Assembly (NCBI GenBank): GCA_932521025.1
Contig: OW051468.1
Location: 6,510,064-6,574,063 of the forward strand
Direction of reading: 5' to 3'
DNA: 64,000 nt
Origin: Oscheius onirici
Taxonomy: Eukaryota; Nematoda; Chromadorea; Rhabditida; Rhabditidae
The notes beneath the pieces were generated by a model that searched no databases, was not told the origin of the DNA, and was given only the letters and a program-made list of their open reading frames with translations. Shown piece after piece: positions 34,612 to 46,848 of the stretch. Position 1 is the first letter of the stretch; each line of letters opens with the position of its first letter. A program made the translations under genes and the position numbers.

Positions 34612-37600
34612 CGACTACTTCCAGCCCCCATTACAGACTTTTAAGTGCATTTTTAATCTTGACAAGTTCTGAAAAGTTGCAGAAAATACACAAATTACAA
34701 TTTTGCAGAACATTGCGAAAAACTATAAAAACTTTTCTTCGATCAGTAAAGCGAGCACAAAGTCAGAGTACTGTTCTCTCTGAATCTTACAACTATCCTA
34801 CTGGAAGAATGTGTCCTTTATCCCATTTTCACACAGTTGGTCTGTGTTTCACGCGCGTACATGAATCTTGCGTTGAGCCACTAGTGCGTAGATCGGACGT
34901 CGAATCCTCTCCCAATTTCAGAGATGACAGCCTCTCACTCGAAACTTCTTCTCTGATTTATTTATTTCGAACGACATCTTCAAATATCGTCCTGTAGTTA
35001 ATTATGTTTTCGACTACATTTTTGGCGAACTTTCAATCTAAATACGGAGAACACGGGAATTTATCTTTCACTCTATGCGTAAATAGGAAGAACACGAGAT
35101 TCTATCTTTTCGTTGTTCGAGAACTCGAACTTCGCCGCGGGAACCACTAATAGTAGTTGGTCTCGTCACGATTTGCTGTACTCTGTCTTTACGAGATCAC
35201 CTGCCCTCTGTCTAAACTTATGCTGTTCAAAAAGTCAGCAGGTGTAAAGTGGGTCTATTAGACATAATACGAGCGAGAGAGCCAATCTATTTCGAGTTGT
35301 CCGAGAGATTACCGTAGTCTCTCGATCTCTTCCAATCCGTCCGGAAGTCACAAAAGACGTCCCTTCGACATCATCATCCTCTCACCTGTTCAGCTCCCAT
35401 TTTTCCCTCTATTCAATTTCAGATTCTTGATATTTCCAATCCTGATCTCACTCCCAGTTCCCATCTATTCTGAGGCGATCAGACGTAATTCCTGCAGACT
35501 GCTCTCTGGAACTTTCCCCTCGGTTCCCTTCTGTCTCGAACTCGCCTTCTCATTGAAACTTTTCAAGGAATCAGGCTGCTTTGGATTAGTCTTTGAGCCG
35601 CCTCATCCCGCGTATTTTTGAATCTCTGCTCCCAATTAGACATTTCCCACCTCTCTGATCCTAATCCGCTCGTCTGGTTGAGGGCGGCAGTTTGACCTCG
35701 GGCTCCTTCTCCTCACTTCTTTTACTTTTTTTGCTCAGGTTTGTTTATTGTGCAAAGAGGATGATCTGTGAAGGAGAGAGCGCAGTAGTCAGAGATCTCG
35801 TAGTCGCTGTGAACATTCTGTCCTACTAGCTCACATATACATTTTCCGTGATTCCGTTACCAGCGAACTGACATCGTTTTACTAAGACGACGTTTTGTAA
35901 GACCAAGTTTCGAAATTTGTGTCCAATCTTGGCACAAAAAGGCAAAAATGTTTTCGCCAGGAGTCGAACTCATCGCACTCTACTGATTTACCGACTTTGA
36001 AAACATAAAGTTTGCACTTGCCCTCATTGCCTTCAAATCTGATCTCGACTCACACATAATATGCAAGAGAATTGTCGCTTGTATGCATGGCGATTATATG
36101 GATAGCAAATGCATGTCCGAGCAGACATCCACGCGGAAATGAATAGATCGAATGATTCTACCCCTTCTCTTGTTGCGACCTGCTCCGCATAGATAGCATG
36201 TGTTTGAGTCGTTGTGATAAGAGGACGTCCTGTCCCCGGACCGGGTGTGTGTTTCAACACTGGATCTTTTGCAGTTCTGTTCAAGCTTCTTACAAAGCTT
36301 GATCTGTGGGGGATCTGAGCCGTTAATACAAGAAATTAGACAGCGGGTTCACTTTAGCATCGAATAGAGAAAACCGACGACTTTTCCCAGAGGCAAAGGG
36401 CGAAAGAGGAAAGGGTCTGTGATACGGGGAGAGAGTCTTGTACGAATTTATCAAGCAGTCTACCCTCTTTTGGAGCGAATTTGCTTGACTCTTCAGAACA
36501 GTTTTCGCGGTTAGTACTTTGGAATGTTCCGAAAGCTTGTACGACGGGTAAAATGTCCCTACTTCCCATACTTTACTTAGGCTGGAAAATATATCCAAGA
36601 TGAACAGAACAAGTAGAGTATGGTCTTGCCGCCGAAAGCTACGTCGTCATGAGACCTCGAAGTTTATATCTGACAGCCCCAATTGTCCTCTGGAGTCATC
36701 AAAAAGTGTCATTGGGTCTCATCACGAAAGACTAAAGTTTCAAGACCATCACAGAAAAACAAGCTTCAATCCAAATTAGGATTGTCTAGACCCCGTTACT
36801 TTTAACTCCAATTACTCGACAGCTAAGGACAACGCACAAAAGCGTAATCCTTTTGACTCATGCGCTTAATTGCACGCATTTACATCTGAAAAGTTTGAGC
36901 GTCTGCCCAGAACTTACAGTAATCACTCCTCATTGCCTATCTCTGCTCCGAACTGTTTTCTTCGCTTGCCCTCGGGGACGAGGCGTCCCAGGTCGTCCTG
37001 TCCGCGTTAGGCGACTGATAGCATAGTTTAGCGGAGCCCCCTTATCTACGTAACCGACCGACAGCTAGCTATATGTGCCCATTCCTTTTCCCCTCTAGTC
37101 TTTTGATCCGGACAAAAAGTCACAGAATCTGTCTCCACTCGCCCCGTTCCGGCGGCAGTTGCGCAAACAAGAAGACAACAATACAGACTGCGTGAGTCAG
37201 AACACATATCACGAACATCATCAGTTAAACTATATCGCCGCCGTTTTTTAATCAGACTGTCTCTTTTTTGTTATTTTTGCGATAAGTGTCTTTGTAAACA
37301 TCTCCGGTCGGCTCTAGTCTCTACTTCATCTGAACTTGTATTTGTTCAGCTTATAGTGTCTATTTGCCGTTTTTGAAACCATTTTCCGATAGTTACACAA
37401 TCCGATTTTAAATCAGCAGATTCTACGAATGTTGGGCAAACTTTTGATTGTATGTTCACCGAACTGTTGTACTTTTAGAGTGCTAGCTCATATTTTTCAA
37501 TTTCTCAGTGTTCTGAAACGTTGTAGTTTTCGGAAATGATTTCTTCTGTAATTGGGTTCCTAGCAGTCTGGCAGCCTTTGTTAGACTCTCGGGAATCTTT

Positions 37601-37856
37601 CTGGATACTGTAATCTTACTTATTGTGTGTTTTGTGTAAAATCACTTTTCCAGTTCTTCTGTCACGTAATGCTATAACCGTGACTCATTCATCCGGTCTC
37701 TCAGAATTTACCCCAGGGCCAATGAGTCAAGCTTCACCGGTAAATATATTTCAACACGAGAGACGAACAGATGTCTCAGTTATTGCAAACCAGCTGTCTT
37801 TTTAGCTTCTTTGCGAACAGCGTTCCGAAACAGTTGTTGGCGGGACACACTCTCAC

Positions 37857-37994
37857 TTGGAAAAGTGCAACGTCCTTGAGCCTCTACCCTTACTATAGGT
37901 TGGAAGGCTACATGACCCCGATATTTTGGCCACGCCCCTTTCTCTCTAAACACTGAGGCGTTCTTTTTCTCTCTCGGCCGTTGCACTTTTCCAA
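37857..37994. repeat. 138-bp element with perfect 16-bp inverted ends
   Basis: TTGGAAAAGTGCAACG at 37857-37872 is exactly complementary to 37979-37994. The 106-bp interior does not pair. It could be a tiny non-autonomous transposon remnant or a structured transcript; no target duplication is obvious. Confidence 0.6.
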
Positions 37995-38877
37995 CAGCAG
38001 CAGCCCGCGACCATGCGCCCCATAGTTATACGCACTGAATCAACAGAGTCTGTACTTTTGCGCGAACCCCTAGCTCTTTTTTCCCAAAAAGGGACTGGTT
38101 TTTCGCGACAATTATGTCACCTCCTCTTCGCATATTCCTTCTTCCACAAGGATCCCATTTCCCAGTATATGATATGAGGCAATTCCAATTGTTGAGGTCA
38201 AGACAACATTTTCCAGATTTTAAAGTTCATAAAAGTTGTAGATCAGTTTCAAATCTATAACATGGTTAAGTTTAAAAAAAAACTGAATGTTCCAGGACTC
38301 TAACAATTTCCTGTCTCTTTGTCGCTCTTAATCAGTAGTGTCCCCCGAATTGACAAAAACTTTCCAATGAAACAGTCCCATTCAATTTTACAGTAACCCA
38401 AATTTTCAGCAAGTCTTAGAGGCCGTGATAGTAATCTATAGAGAGAAGAGTCACGTCTTACCGTAACCTCGTGTCGCGCAGCCCTTTTTTCCAGTCCATG
38501 CTTCGTCCCCCAACCATATATTGTAATTGTTTTGACAGTTTTGGATAGGAAAGAGACAAAAGACTCTGACATTTTGTCTATATGTCGTCCTTTTCTCGTC
38601 TCTCTTCCGCCGATTTTTATAGTTTTCTCTCGAAAGCGTATGATGAACCGACAGCCGGACTCTCGTTTAATCTACGCGATTGAGGATAATCTCCTTCGCT
38701 TATTTTAGAGGTGGCCTTTCCGGTCAATTTGCAGCCAAAAAGGTCCCTGGAAAATTTTCGAGAGGAAGTGATGCTGTTCTTGATGATCCCGCGCTGTTTA
38801 CAGACAGCTAACCGTGACCAACTCACGATCTTGTCTTCTTTTCTCAGCCTTTCCTCTCATTGAACCCTCACTTTCAG

Positions 38878-40450
38878 ATGTCCCTCTTCACAGTAGAACA
38901 GCTAGAACTGATTAGAAGGCTACGAAATACGGGTGTCACAGCAGAACACGTAGCCGAAGCATTTCGGCAACTGCAGAAGATGGACGAGGATGCTGTGGAG
39001 GGAACGAGCATGCCTCTGCCTCTACTCCAGACAGACGTCCAGCACAAGGAGGACAGTCCGTCGCCTGTCCTCATTCAGCATCTGAAGGCCCAGAACCCGG
39101 TCCCGGTCACCATCAGTGCCGCTTCGCCGAGATTTTCGCCGGAAAGAGTCAAGTTCGAGACTGTTCCGTTGGCTTCAGAAGCTGACGCGAGTGTCGCCTT
39201 CCAGAGATACGACAACAATGCCGGCGGCAGACCTATTCGCAGTCTAAGGTATGTGTTGGCTTTAAGTTTTCGTAGCTAAATGATCTGAGAAGGGTATTTG
39301 AAGTGTAATGGAACAAATTTCAGGACTCCTATGAACGATATAATAATTTTGGACAATCCGGCAGAGCTGGAAGAGTTCATGACGCAGGGAGAAGAGGCCT
39401 GTATCCAAGATATGAAGCAATTTATTACGCAATACTCTCTGAGACAGACTACAGTAGCCACTGTAAGTTTTACCTCTCTTCTGACTCAAAAACGCCATTT
39501 TCCAGATGACGGGTGTTTCACAGCCTTACATTTCCAAATTGCTCAACGGCAACCATCGCGAATTGTCTCTGCGCTGCCGAAAAAACATTTACTGCTGGTA
39601 TTTGAACTGTAGACGACATCCTGAGAAGCTGGCCTCCTTCCTGGCCGATCCTACCACAAGACTTGAGACCAATGGAGATGGAGAACTGATTCCACAGAGA
39701 CGAGAACGATATGTCTTCCGCCCAGTTCTTCTGCGGGTCCTGGAGGGCTTCTTTGCCCAGACTCCATTCCCTGACCTCAATAGACGCATTGAGATTGCAA
39801 CTGTCTGTAATCAGATCCTTCAAGCTGAAAAGAAAGGTTGGTTCTCTTTCAAATCTTCGTGTATTCGACTACTCTTTCGGTCGAGAAATCTTTTCCCCAT
39901 TGTTTATTTCTTTTACACTCATTTTACAGGAGTCGGTCTGATGCCAAAAGAGGTCGTTTCTCCACAAGTGGTAGCCAACTGGTTCGCCAACAAGCGGAAA
40001 GAACTCCGACGTCGGTCTCAGGAGGCACAGAACGAGATTCCTCCTCTGCTGGAACAGAATTCTTTGCTTGAGGATACGGGTTCAATCACGGGTTCGACGC
40101 CATCGCCTCACAACGAGTCGGGTAGACAGTCGATGGAACGAAGTCAAGATGGTCAAGAACTGCATCTGCCGACTCTAGACGTGGCTGCTCTTGCCGCGCG
40201 ACTGGGTCTTCCCCTTCCAAAGGTTTGTTACTCCTCTTTTTCTTGCTCAAAAGACTCTTTTCAGCTAGAAGACATTCCAATCTCCATCGCTCCTCCTTTG
40301 ATGTTACCGTCTCAACCGATGGTCACTCTGGCCTCTCAACTTTTGCAGCAAACCTCGCCACTACTGTCCTCTTTTCCCTTTGATGAACAGCTGAGGCTTA
40401 TCAACAACTCAGTCAATCTCTTTTCCAACTCTATCCGGTCAAACAATTAG
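38878..40450 (+). CDS. hmbx-1: HMBOX1-type homeodomain transcription factor (439 aa)
   Basis: Five exons (38878-39248, 39324-39462, 39506-39836, 39930-40222, 40265-40450) join in phase. The start directly follows a CTTTCAG acceptor, so a 5' intron or trans-splice site is likely. The first helix block FTVEQLELIRRLRNTGVTAE matches the N-terminal HNF1-p1-like domain of HMBOX1 (FTIEQIDLLQRLRRTGMTK). A POU-like DNA-binding domain follows at about residues 140-200 (MTGVSQPYISKLL, then KNIYCWYLNCRRHPEKL). An atypical homeodomain spans about 225-305 (RRERYVFRPVLLRVLEGFF, ending VVANWFANKRKELRRR). The C-terminal half is Pro/Ser/Leu rich. HMBOX1 proteins bind DNA, including vertebrate telomere repeats; the telomere role is not shown for worms. 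The symbol follows the C. elegans orthologue. Confidence 0.92.
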
Positions 40451-41160
40451 CCCTTTCTCTAGTCTCCGTTCCTTTACCCGGTGATCTTCTCCCGCCTACG
40501 TGTCCCCTAGGGATAGCCGGGGCTTTCTACGGGTCCCTCCCCTTTTTTTTGCAAATGGGAGACATCGTCATCCCCATACAAAATATATTTTGTATATGTA
40601 AAGATTGTGTGTGCGTGTGTGTCAAATGAAGCGTCTGGCTTCTTTCTCCATTTTTTCCGGATTAGCCAGTTATCCAATCCTCATCGAAAAAGGGAGTCTC
40701 TCGCTCTCTGCGCACATCCGAGTCTCGGATAAAAACACTTGTTCCGAGTCGCCGGAGGTCAATTTATCACCCAGTCGCAACAATTCGCGCTACTCTTTCA
40801 AGTTCTCACGCTTGGACAATTGTTATCGAGTCAGGAGACTGAGCCCTACTTTTTTTCGTATGATCAGGACATCGTTTTGAGTTCTGGCATGTTCTGCAAG
40901 TTTGTAGAACAGATCAGAACCTACAACTTTGTAGAACATTGGAAATCCTGAAAATGACGTTATGATACTGAGAAATAGCGTCACCGGTTGAAAGGGTTTT
41001 TTCCCTATTCCCAGCCAAACTTCTCAGTTCTGAGAAATATCAACACATTTTTCTATTCCAATTCGTCACTTTTCCTCTCAAAGTCTCATCTTAAAGTTCA
41101 GCGGCGGTCGTTCCCCAATTCCCTGATATGATAAATGGTTAGAGACGTCTCAAGACATCG

Positions 41161-43881
41161 ATGGGGCTCGTGTCCGTGCGCGACGAGGCAAGCTGAAAAT
41201 TCGAAAGTTTTCACAAGTTCTTTCAGGCCACAAAGTTGATCGGTCATCGCTTCCTCAACTCTCAGATCTGTCTCTGGATTGGCTGTCTACAGGCTCTGGT
41301 CAGTCTCTGGGGCATAGCTCAACATTGGCACTCATTCACCTTCTATAACAAGGTATGTACTCTCTCCGTTGACGAGACTTTGACCACTATCGGTGTGAAT
41401 CTCCAATGGCCGAACTCAATTAGTGAGTGTGTGGGTCTACGTGGCGAGACGAATTGCGAGAGAGACACACGGCTCCGAGGTTTTGCATTGACGCCTCTAA
41501 TCGCGAGAGAAAGAAAAAAGAACTGAAAATATTCAAATTGAGATCCTGCGATGCGACTTCGAGCAGGGTTCGTTGCCTCTGGAAGCTGCAGATGCGGTCA
41601 TTTACGACATTGGACTCTTCTACGTCCTGTGGGGAATGAAGGGCTGTGTGGCCGAGTACCTGGACGGAGGAACAGGTCGTCTGGCATGGTAAGCAACACA
41701 TACTTTTAGTCCCAGGAGAGAGAAGGCGACGGGTTCATGTCTTTCATAGCTGGCCTCCGTCAATCACTACAACCCTAAAAAGTTTGACATTTGGTGCGAA
41801 GAAGAGCTGAAGTCTTTCGGCTAAAATATTTGTTGACAATAGGGTTTTGCTTGAAACACAATACATTATCAAGAAAAAAAGAGTCGATCTGTTTTTCAAA
41901 GACAAGAGTATAATTTTTCAGATGTAACTATTTATCAGATCTACAAGTTCACAGAACAATTAAATGCAGCAAATTCTTCCTTAAAAAGTGGTAGTTTCAG
42001 GTGCATCTCACATGTACTGTCACTGTGCTTCAGTCTTCCCTGGGCATTTGTCAGCCGTCCGAAGCCCTACGTTCTCTGGCCACTTCTCTTCCAGGTAGGC
42101 CATTTTTTCCGACAGAATGAGAGTCATTTGAACACTGTTTTGCCATTTGGCCTCACTCGCGTCTCTCTTGAAAAAATGGCGCGGGCGAACGGCCGCTGTA
42201 AAACGCTCATGTTGTACATCAAACTATTTCCCGTTTAGACAGAAAAATACTAGGACAGCTGTTTTTTTTCGCCCCGAATCAGGAAGCTATGTATTTTCGT
42301 CACAAAAGTGCACAGACCCAAAATAACTCTAAAGGTCTCTCGCAGGGTTTGCTTTCTTTCGACCGCCGAGAGACAGTCTCTGTCAACACTGCACTTCATA
42401 TAGTAATCGGCCGACGCGGGAGAGAGTTTTTTTAAACGAGACGCTTGATCCGACCGACCGACGGCCTTGGGGACAACTGTTCGCGGGCCTGACTATGTCC
42501 CGGCCAGTTTTTTCGGCAAAGTGCAAAGAAATTAAGAAAGAAGAGAGGTCTCCCGCTCGGTGGAGGCTGTTGCAGCTTGCCAACATGCCAACGTGGGTCA
42601 AAAGAGGGACTGACTAGTTTTAACTTGAGAAGAACTGGAAAATGTTTAAGCAGTATGTACACCAGTTCTCAAATTTGTTCTGTCCATTCTAATGACCTGG
42701 AGACGCCATCTGATTTGATGAAAGAACTGTCCTGCTGATAAGAAACCAATGATCTTTAAGATCTGCTCATTTTGGAAATGGCAAAGGCAGAGCAACTGAA
42801 CAAACTATGAGACCTTTCGAGCTTTGAACCAATACAATAATCCGATCTTTTGAATCAAAGTTATCGATAGTTTAAAAGGGATCAGCAAATTGTAGTAGTT
42901 AAGACCTTACGTGCTTTGAACCCGGAATTTGTGGTCTCATCCCCTGGCATATGAATCTTTTCAAGTGATCTATACATCACTGATTCGTTGTCATGCTTCA
43001 CAAATCCTCTTTTAGCATCCCAAGAACCCCCACAAAGGTCAACTTTCAGTCATATGCCACGCAACCTTTTCCTAACGATCGAACTTTTTCATTTAGGGCA
43101 AAACAGAAGAGAGATGACCTAAATGATAATCTGTGGATCAAACGTCAAAACATCTTTTCAGCAAAGTCTATACGGGATATGTCTCCTGATCTTGTTTCTG
43201 GCAGCTCTTCCAAGAATCCTGCCTCTTCTGGCTGAACCGCATGCTGCCCCTCTCCCAGCTCTCTTCGTCTACATAACGGGAACTTCACTCAACTTCTTTC
43301 TCGTAAATCTGGAAATTAATCAAAGTACAAGGAAATGTTTAAGATCTACATACTGTGGCATTGGTACTGGTACATAGCTGATACGTACAACTCGGCTGTT
43401 CGAGTTCGGTTTGGAGAAGTTCGGTGAGTCGTTTTGATTTAGAGACATTCGAGCGAAAGTTGTAGATTTTGACTTGGTTACAACTTAACAAAACATTAGA
43501 AAGCAGTAAAAACCTTTCTTCGGTCTGTAAAACGTGATCTACACCGTCAACTGGAAACTATTCATAGTATTTACATTCAGAATGGATGCGAATAAGCGAT
43601 CTCGTCGCGACAAGCCAATGATTCCGAAGGAGCCGGTAGTTCTCCCTCCGACAACTTTACCTCGTCCATCTATCCCTCTCTCCATCCCTGAAGCCGACTA
43701 TGAGGATTTCGACGAACCGTCTCCTGTGCCGATCATTGTGGCAACACGCGTCGAGCCAGACGACATTGAGAACATTCATCTCCGGGCTCAAGCGAAGAGA
43801 AAAAGAAGGGTTCTACCTCCGACACCCGAAGATCATCCTTCGAAGTTGATTGGTTACAGGATGAGGAACAGCCAACTTTGA
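41161..43881 (+). CDS. unidentified four-TM protein with long proline-rich cytoplasmic tail (304 aa)
   Basis: Exons 41161-41187, 41227-41352, 41543-41688, 42001-42094, 43162-43302, 43344-43423 and 43581-43881 join in phase to a stop. The first intron would be GC-AG (GACGAG|GCAAGC). The first half holds hydrophobic stretches LNSQICLWIGCLQALVSLWG, VIYDIGLFYVLWGMKGCV and HVLSLCFSLPWAFV. A long hydrophobic segment follows (GICLLILFLAALPRILPLL, then ALFVYITGTSLNFFLIYILW). After VRFGEVR the last exon gives a charged tail of about 100 residues with KRSRRDK, PPTTLPRPSIPLSIPEADYE and AKRKRRVLPPTPE. I recognise no family; general topology suggests a 4-5 TM protein with a scaffolding tail. The join to the last exon rests on phase (CG|A) and a good TACATTCAG acceptor. 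Confidence 0.6.
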
Positions 43882-43960
43882 GTCTTTCCAGAACGATTCC
43901 ATTTGACTGTGATTATTCCGTTATTGCTAACAAGCTCACGGGCGTTTTATGATGCTTTCT

Positions 43961-44430
43961 CAGATTTGGTACACTTTGATGAATAACAAACTTTATTACA
44001 AAAAAGACACAATTTACTCCTGAGAAGGCGGAATGTACTTCATCTCGATTGGCTCATCATCGTCTTCGGAGGTCAACTTGGGCGAATGGATGCTGTTGAG
44101 AGGACTGTAATCGCATTCCGAAGCCTGGGATGGAGGAGGAGCCGACGAAGGAAGAGGGTACTTTTGTCTTTCCTGGAAGAGGTTCTCGGCGGAGTTGATC
44201 GTCTCGGACAGTTGCGACATTCTGAAGTTGATGAAAATAAGCGAAAAGCGAAAAACTAACCTTTCAGAAGGAGAACACGTTGTAGAGTGACTCGTCTAAA
44301 GACTTGGAAAGTCGACAAAACTTGACAAGCGGATTAACTTGACTTGTCGAGCGGATAGAAATTGGAGCGAAAATTGAAAAGTGGATGAAAGTGAGTTGTT
44401 GTTAGAGTCTTGACTGTTGTTGCTGACAGC
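43961..44430 (-). repeat. inverted partial duplicate of the 20.76-22.31 kb locus
   Basis: The reverse complement matches 20761-21112 (promoter, 5'-UTR intron, start of exon 1) and then jumps to about 22207-22309 (end of last exon, stop, AATAAA, 3' flank), skipping about 1.1 kb. Beyond 44430, weaker similarity to 20720-20760 resumes after an extra segment of about 65 bp in this copy (GAGCTGCA and ACTCCCATC words). Confidence 0.85.
44014..44220 (-). CDS. 68-aa in-frame deletion derivative of the 21-kb gene
   Basis: The first 51 residues equal the N-terminus of the 20962 gene product (MSQLSETINSAENLFQERQK to SIHSPKLTS). The last 17 equal its C-terminus (EDDDEPIEMKYIPPSQE). The central globular part is removed and the join keeps the frame and the original stop. 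The upstream region and 5'-UTR intron are also kept, so it may be transcribed. It may be a young pseudogene or a small acidic peptide gene. Absence of stops and near-identity point to a recent event or selection; I cannot separate the two. Confidence 0.55.
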   Translation of the reverse strand: MSQLSETINSAENLFQERQKYPLPSSAPPPSQASECDYSPLNSIHSPKLTSEDDDEPIEMKYIPPSQE

Positions 44431-44434
44431 CTAG

Positions 44435-44623
44435 ATGATGCCCACGCTTACCGGTTCGACCGACCCGAAGACTCACTTGGACAGAAGAGTATTGCAGCTC
44501 GGGATGGGAGTCAACGTCGCCCGCCTGCTCAATTTGGCTTATAAACAGTGTGCTGAGCAACTTATTAGTCGTTTATTCACAAATAGAATCTTTTTGGCTG
44601 TAATCACAGGAACATTAGAATGA
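44435..44623 (+). CDS. small open frame next to the duplicate, doubtful
   Basis: A frame from ATG 44435 starts MMPTLTGSTDPKTHLDRRVL and continues QLGMGVNVARLLNLAYKQ, then overlaps the 3' end of the reductase gene on the other strand. The core QL-MGV-LL word is partly shared with the reverse strand of about 20720-20760, so both loci may carry a remnant of a divergent neighbour gene. No family is recognised. Confidence 0.2.
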   Translation: MMPTLTGSTDPKTHLDRRVLQLGMGVNVARLLNLAYKQCAEQLISRLFTNRIFLAVITGTLE

Positions 44624-46848
44624 CGAGAGCCGTAGCGAGGCAAATTGCGAAAAGAACAAAAAGGACGAAGAGAAAACTCAATGCCCAAAGTGGTTTCTTC
44701 TCCACAATCTTTTCGTGAGACAACGGGCCGTCGACGAAGCCATGTCGCATTCTGTTCCTCATCTCAAAGTCTATTGTCTTGGCAGATGGCTTCTTCTTCA
44801 AATTGGATAGGACCTGATGTGAAAAATTAATCAGAGAAATGACAGGGCAAACTTCAAAGATGATGATTGCCAAAATTGTGACTATTATGTAGAAGACGAC
44901 TATCCAGAAACTCCACAGGGGATCGACCCAGAGCGATTTGAACGAGTTGGCTCCAATCAAGATGGCGATAGCTGGAAGAAATCTATGGCTTCAAAGATGG
45001 AATTGAAAGAGGCTTGAACCGTTTTCTACATAGATTTTAAAACTCACTGGCTCCGACGACTGCAATGATTCCCACTGATCTGTGCGTGTAGTTGAAGACT
45101 GGTCGAACTGAAGCTTCTGGAGCACATCGAAGAAAGGCCATTATCGGCTGAACGATAGCCAAGCAGACTGCTATCACTCCGAGAAGAGTGTGAACGGCGG
45201 ACGGGGTGGTATTCTGCTCGAATGTTCCAGCGGCTGTTGGTCCCTTCCAGGTAAAGTCCTTGGCTAGGAAAATAATGAAAGCTCCGAGAAGAATCAGTGG
45301 GATGGCAAAGAAGTTCAGTGTTCGATGGAACTGGAAATATTCGAGATTCGAGGAAAAAATACAAAACTTACATGGAACCACATCTTCAGACCACATGGCT
45401 GGCTATTGGGAAAGTGATCTCGGAGATATCTGGCCGAGAAAACGGCAATCGGGATAAAGATCATCCAGGCCACAATCATGAGCGACGCATGAATTTTGAC
45501 CAGGAAAAAACGCGTCTCTTTGGAAAGAGTTCCTGGGGAAGCTGGAGCAGGCTGAGCAGATTCTGTGGTTGCATTCATGACTGGAGCAGAAGCCTGAGGA
45601 GCCCCAACATTCAGTTTCTGGTCTGAAATTGACGGAAAGTCTGGAGAAGCGGGGTCGAGTGAATGGATTCCGAGTGCTGGAAGATGGATTATTTAACATG
45701 AATTTGCATACTAACCTCTAGGCTTCCTAGTATTGCCTCTGACCACAAAAATGACTTTTTCTTTGTTCAATTCAGGCAGGAACTGGCTCTTGGTTGTGGC
45801 AGTCTTTTGCTTGAAACTGCAGTACATTCCATCCTCTCCCTTGTGGGCATGGATCAGTCGGAGGTTCTCCTTCTCCATTGTCTGAAAAATGGTTTAAGGT
45901 TAGTTTCCAGATCCCTATTGGCAGAATCCTCAGAGACTGGACATTGAATTCTCCTGCTTATAGTTTCCTCCGTTAACTTGTCTTTTTTATTTCTATTATT
46001 ATTTGCTAATTGCAAACTAAATGTTAACCCTGTACTTCATTCCCTCTAATTCAATACCTCTCAAACCCTACCTGATCTTGTGGCTCCATCGGCCCGGCAT
46101 TGCTCTTTCCAAAGTTGTAAGTGAGATGAACTTCTGGTTGAGATCCTTCCACGAAGGCGCAATGGGTTACATGGTCATCTCCCTAAAGTCAGATTCGTAA
46201 TCTTTCATTTCGATGTCTTGCCATAGAATCGTCATCCGAGAAGCCTACAGCAACATAATTGTTGTTTGCATTCTCAGTGCTACTGAACAGTTCCATTTCG
46301 GTCCAGTCTTCGCCATTCGGGGTATTGTAGGAGAAAATTTTCTGGCAGTTGTTCTTCTCCTGGCAGCCTGCCGGTACAAAGACGCATTTCTTCGTCGTAC
46401 CACATCCAGAGGTATCCATGTGACCAGCACATATCTGAAACGATTATTGGAGGAAAACGAATCGAAATGTTCTCTAACAATTCGACACAGTACTTTCAAA
46501 AACAGACTTTCAGCAGCACTATCAGATCCACCTCGAACAATTCGCTATTTGAAGAATCTCGTCGCGAACTATAAATCTCGGTTTATTCAAAACAGGTTCG
46601 ACTGCTATACTGACATACTTCGAAGTAGGAAGATCTTTTTATTCATATTTATTTCAAAAGTTAAGATTCTTTTAGTCTTTAATCCGCGTGTAAATTTCAA
46701 ACCTGTAAAATAATAATTCTGCCCGAAATATGACGGTCAGACTGCTTTATGTTCAGATTGTTGAATTTAACCCCTTCCCGAACACCAATCTGTTAGATCA
46801 GGCTGAACCTACCTCAAATGTGGCAAGAAGAAGGAGCAGACTCTTCAT
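44604..46848 (-). CDS. DOMON and cytochrome b561 protein, ferric-chelate reductase 1-like (480 aa)
   Basis: Eight exons (46848-46813, 46434-46222, 46182-46072, 45881-45716, 45676-45372, 45330-45048, 44971-44853, 44813-44604), all in phase. A short signal peptide MKSLLLLLATFE is followed by a Cys-rich start (CAGHMDTSGCGTTKKC) and a DOMON domain (NNYVAVGFSDDDSMGDDHVT, then EGSQPEVHLTYNF). After a Ser/Pro/Ala linker comes a b561 core. It has the four expected haem histidines: LVKIHASLMIVAWM, FHRTLNFFAIP, AVHTLLGVIAV and THRSVGIIAV. One further TM follows and a C-terminal anchor of FLFVLFVLFAICLATALVIL. Such proteins move electrons across membranes to reduce ferric iron or other acceptors. The second intron is 39 bp and must be GC-AG (TCTATG|GCAAGA) for DOMON continuity. 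Confidence 0.88.

Larger units (their letters stand above)
30850..38877. other. 8-kb gene-poor region
   Basis: No multi-exon gene could be assembled on either strand. The short frames lack splice support. It probably includes regulatory sequence for the homeobox gene that follows. Small structures inside are listed separately. Confidence 0.4.

Noticed and set aside
35940..35995. tRNA-like A/B-box sequence on the minus strand (TAAATCAGTAGAG and GAGTTCGACTCC)
   Set aside because: The two boxes are only a few bases apart and no acceptor or anticodon stem can be drawn.
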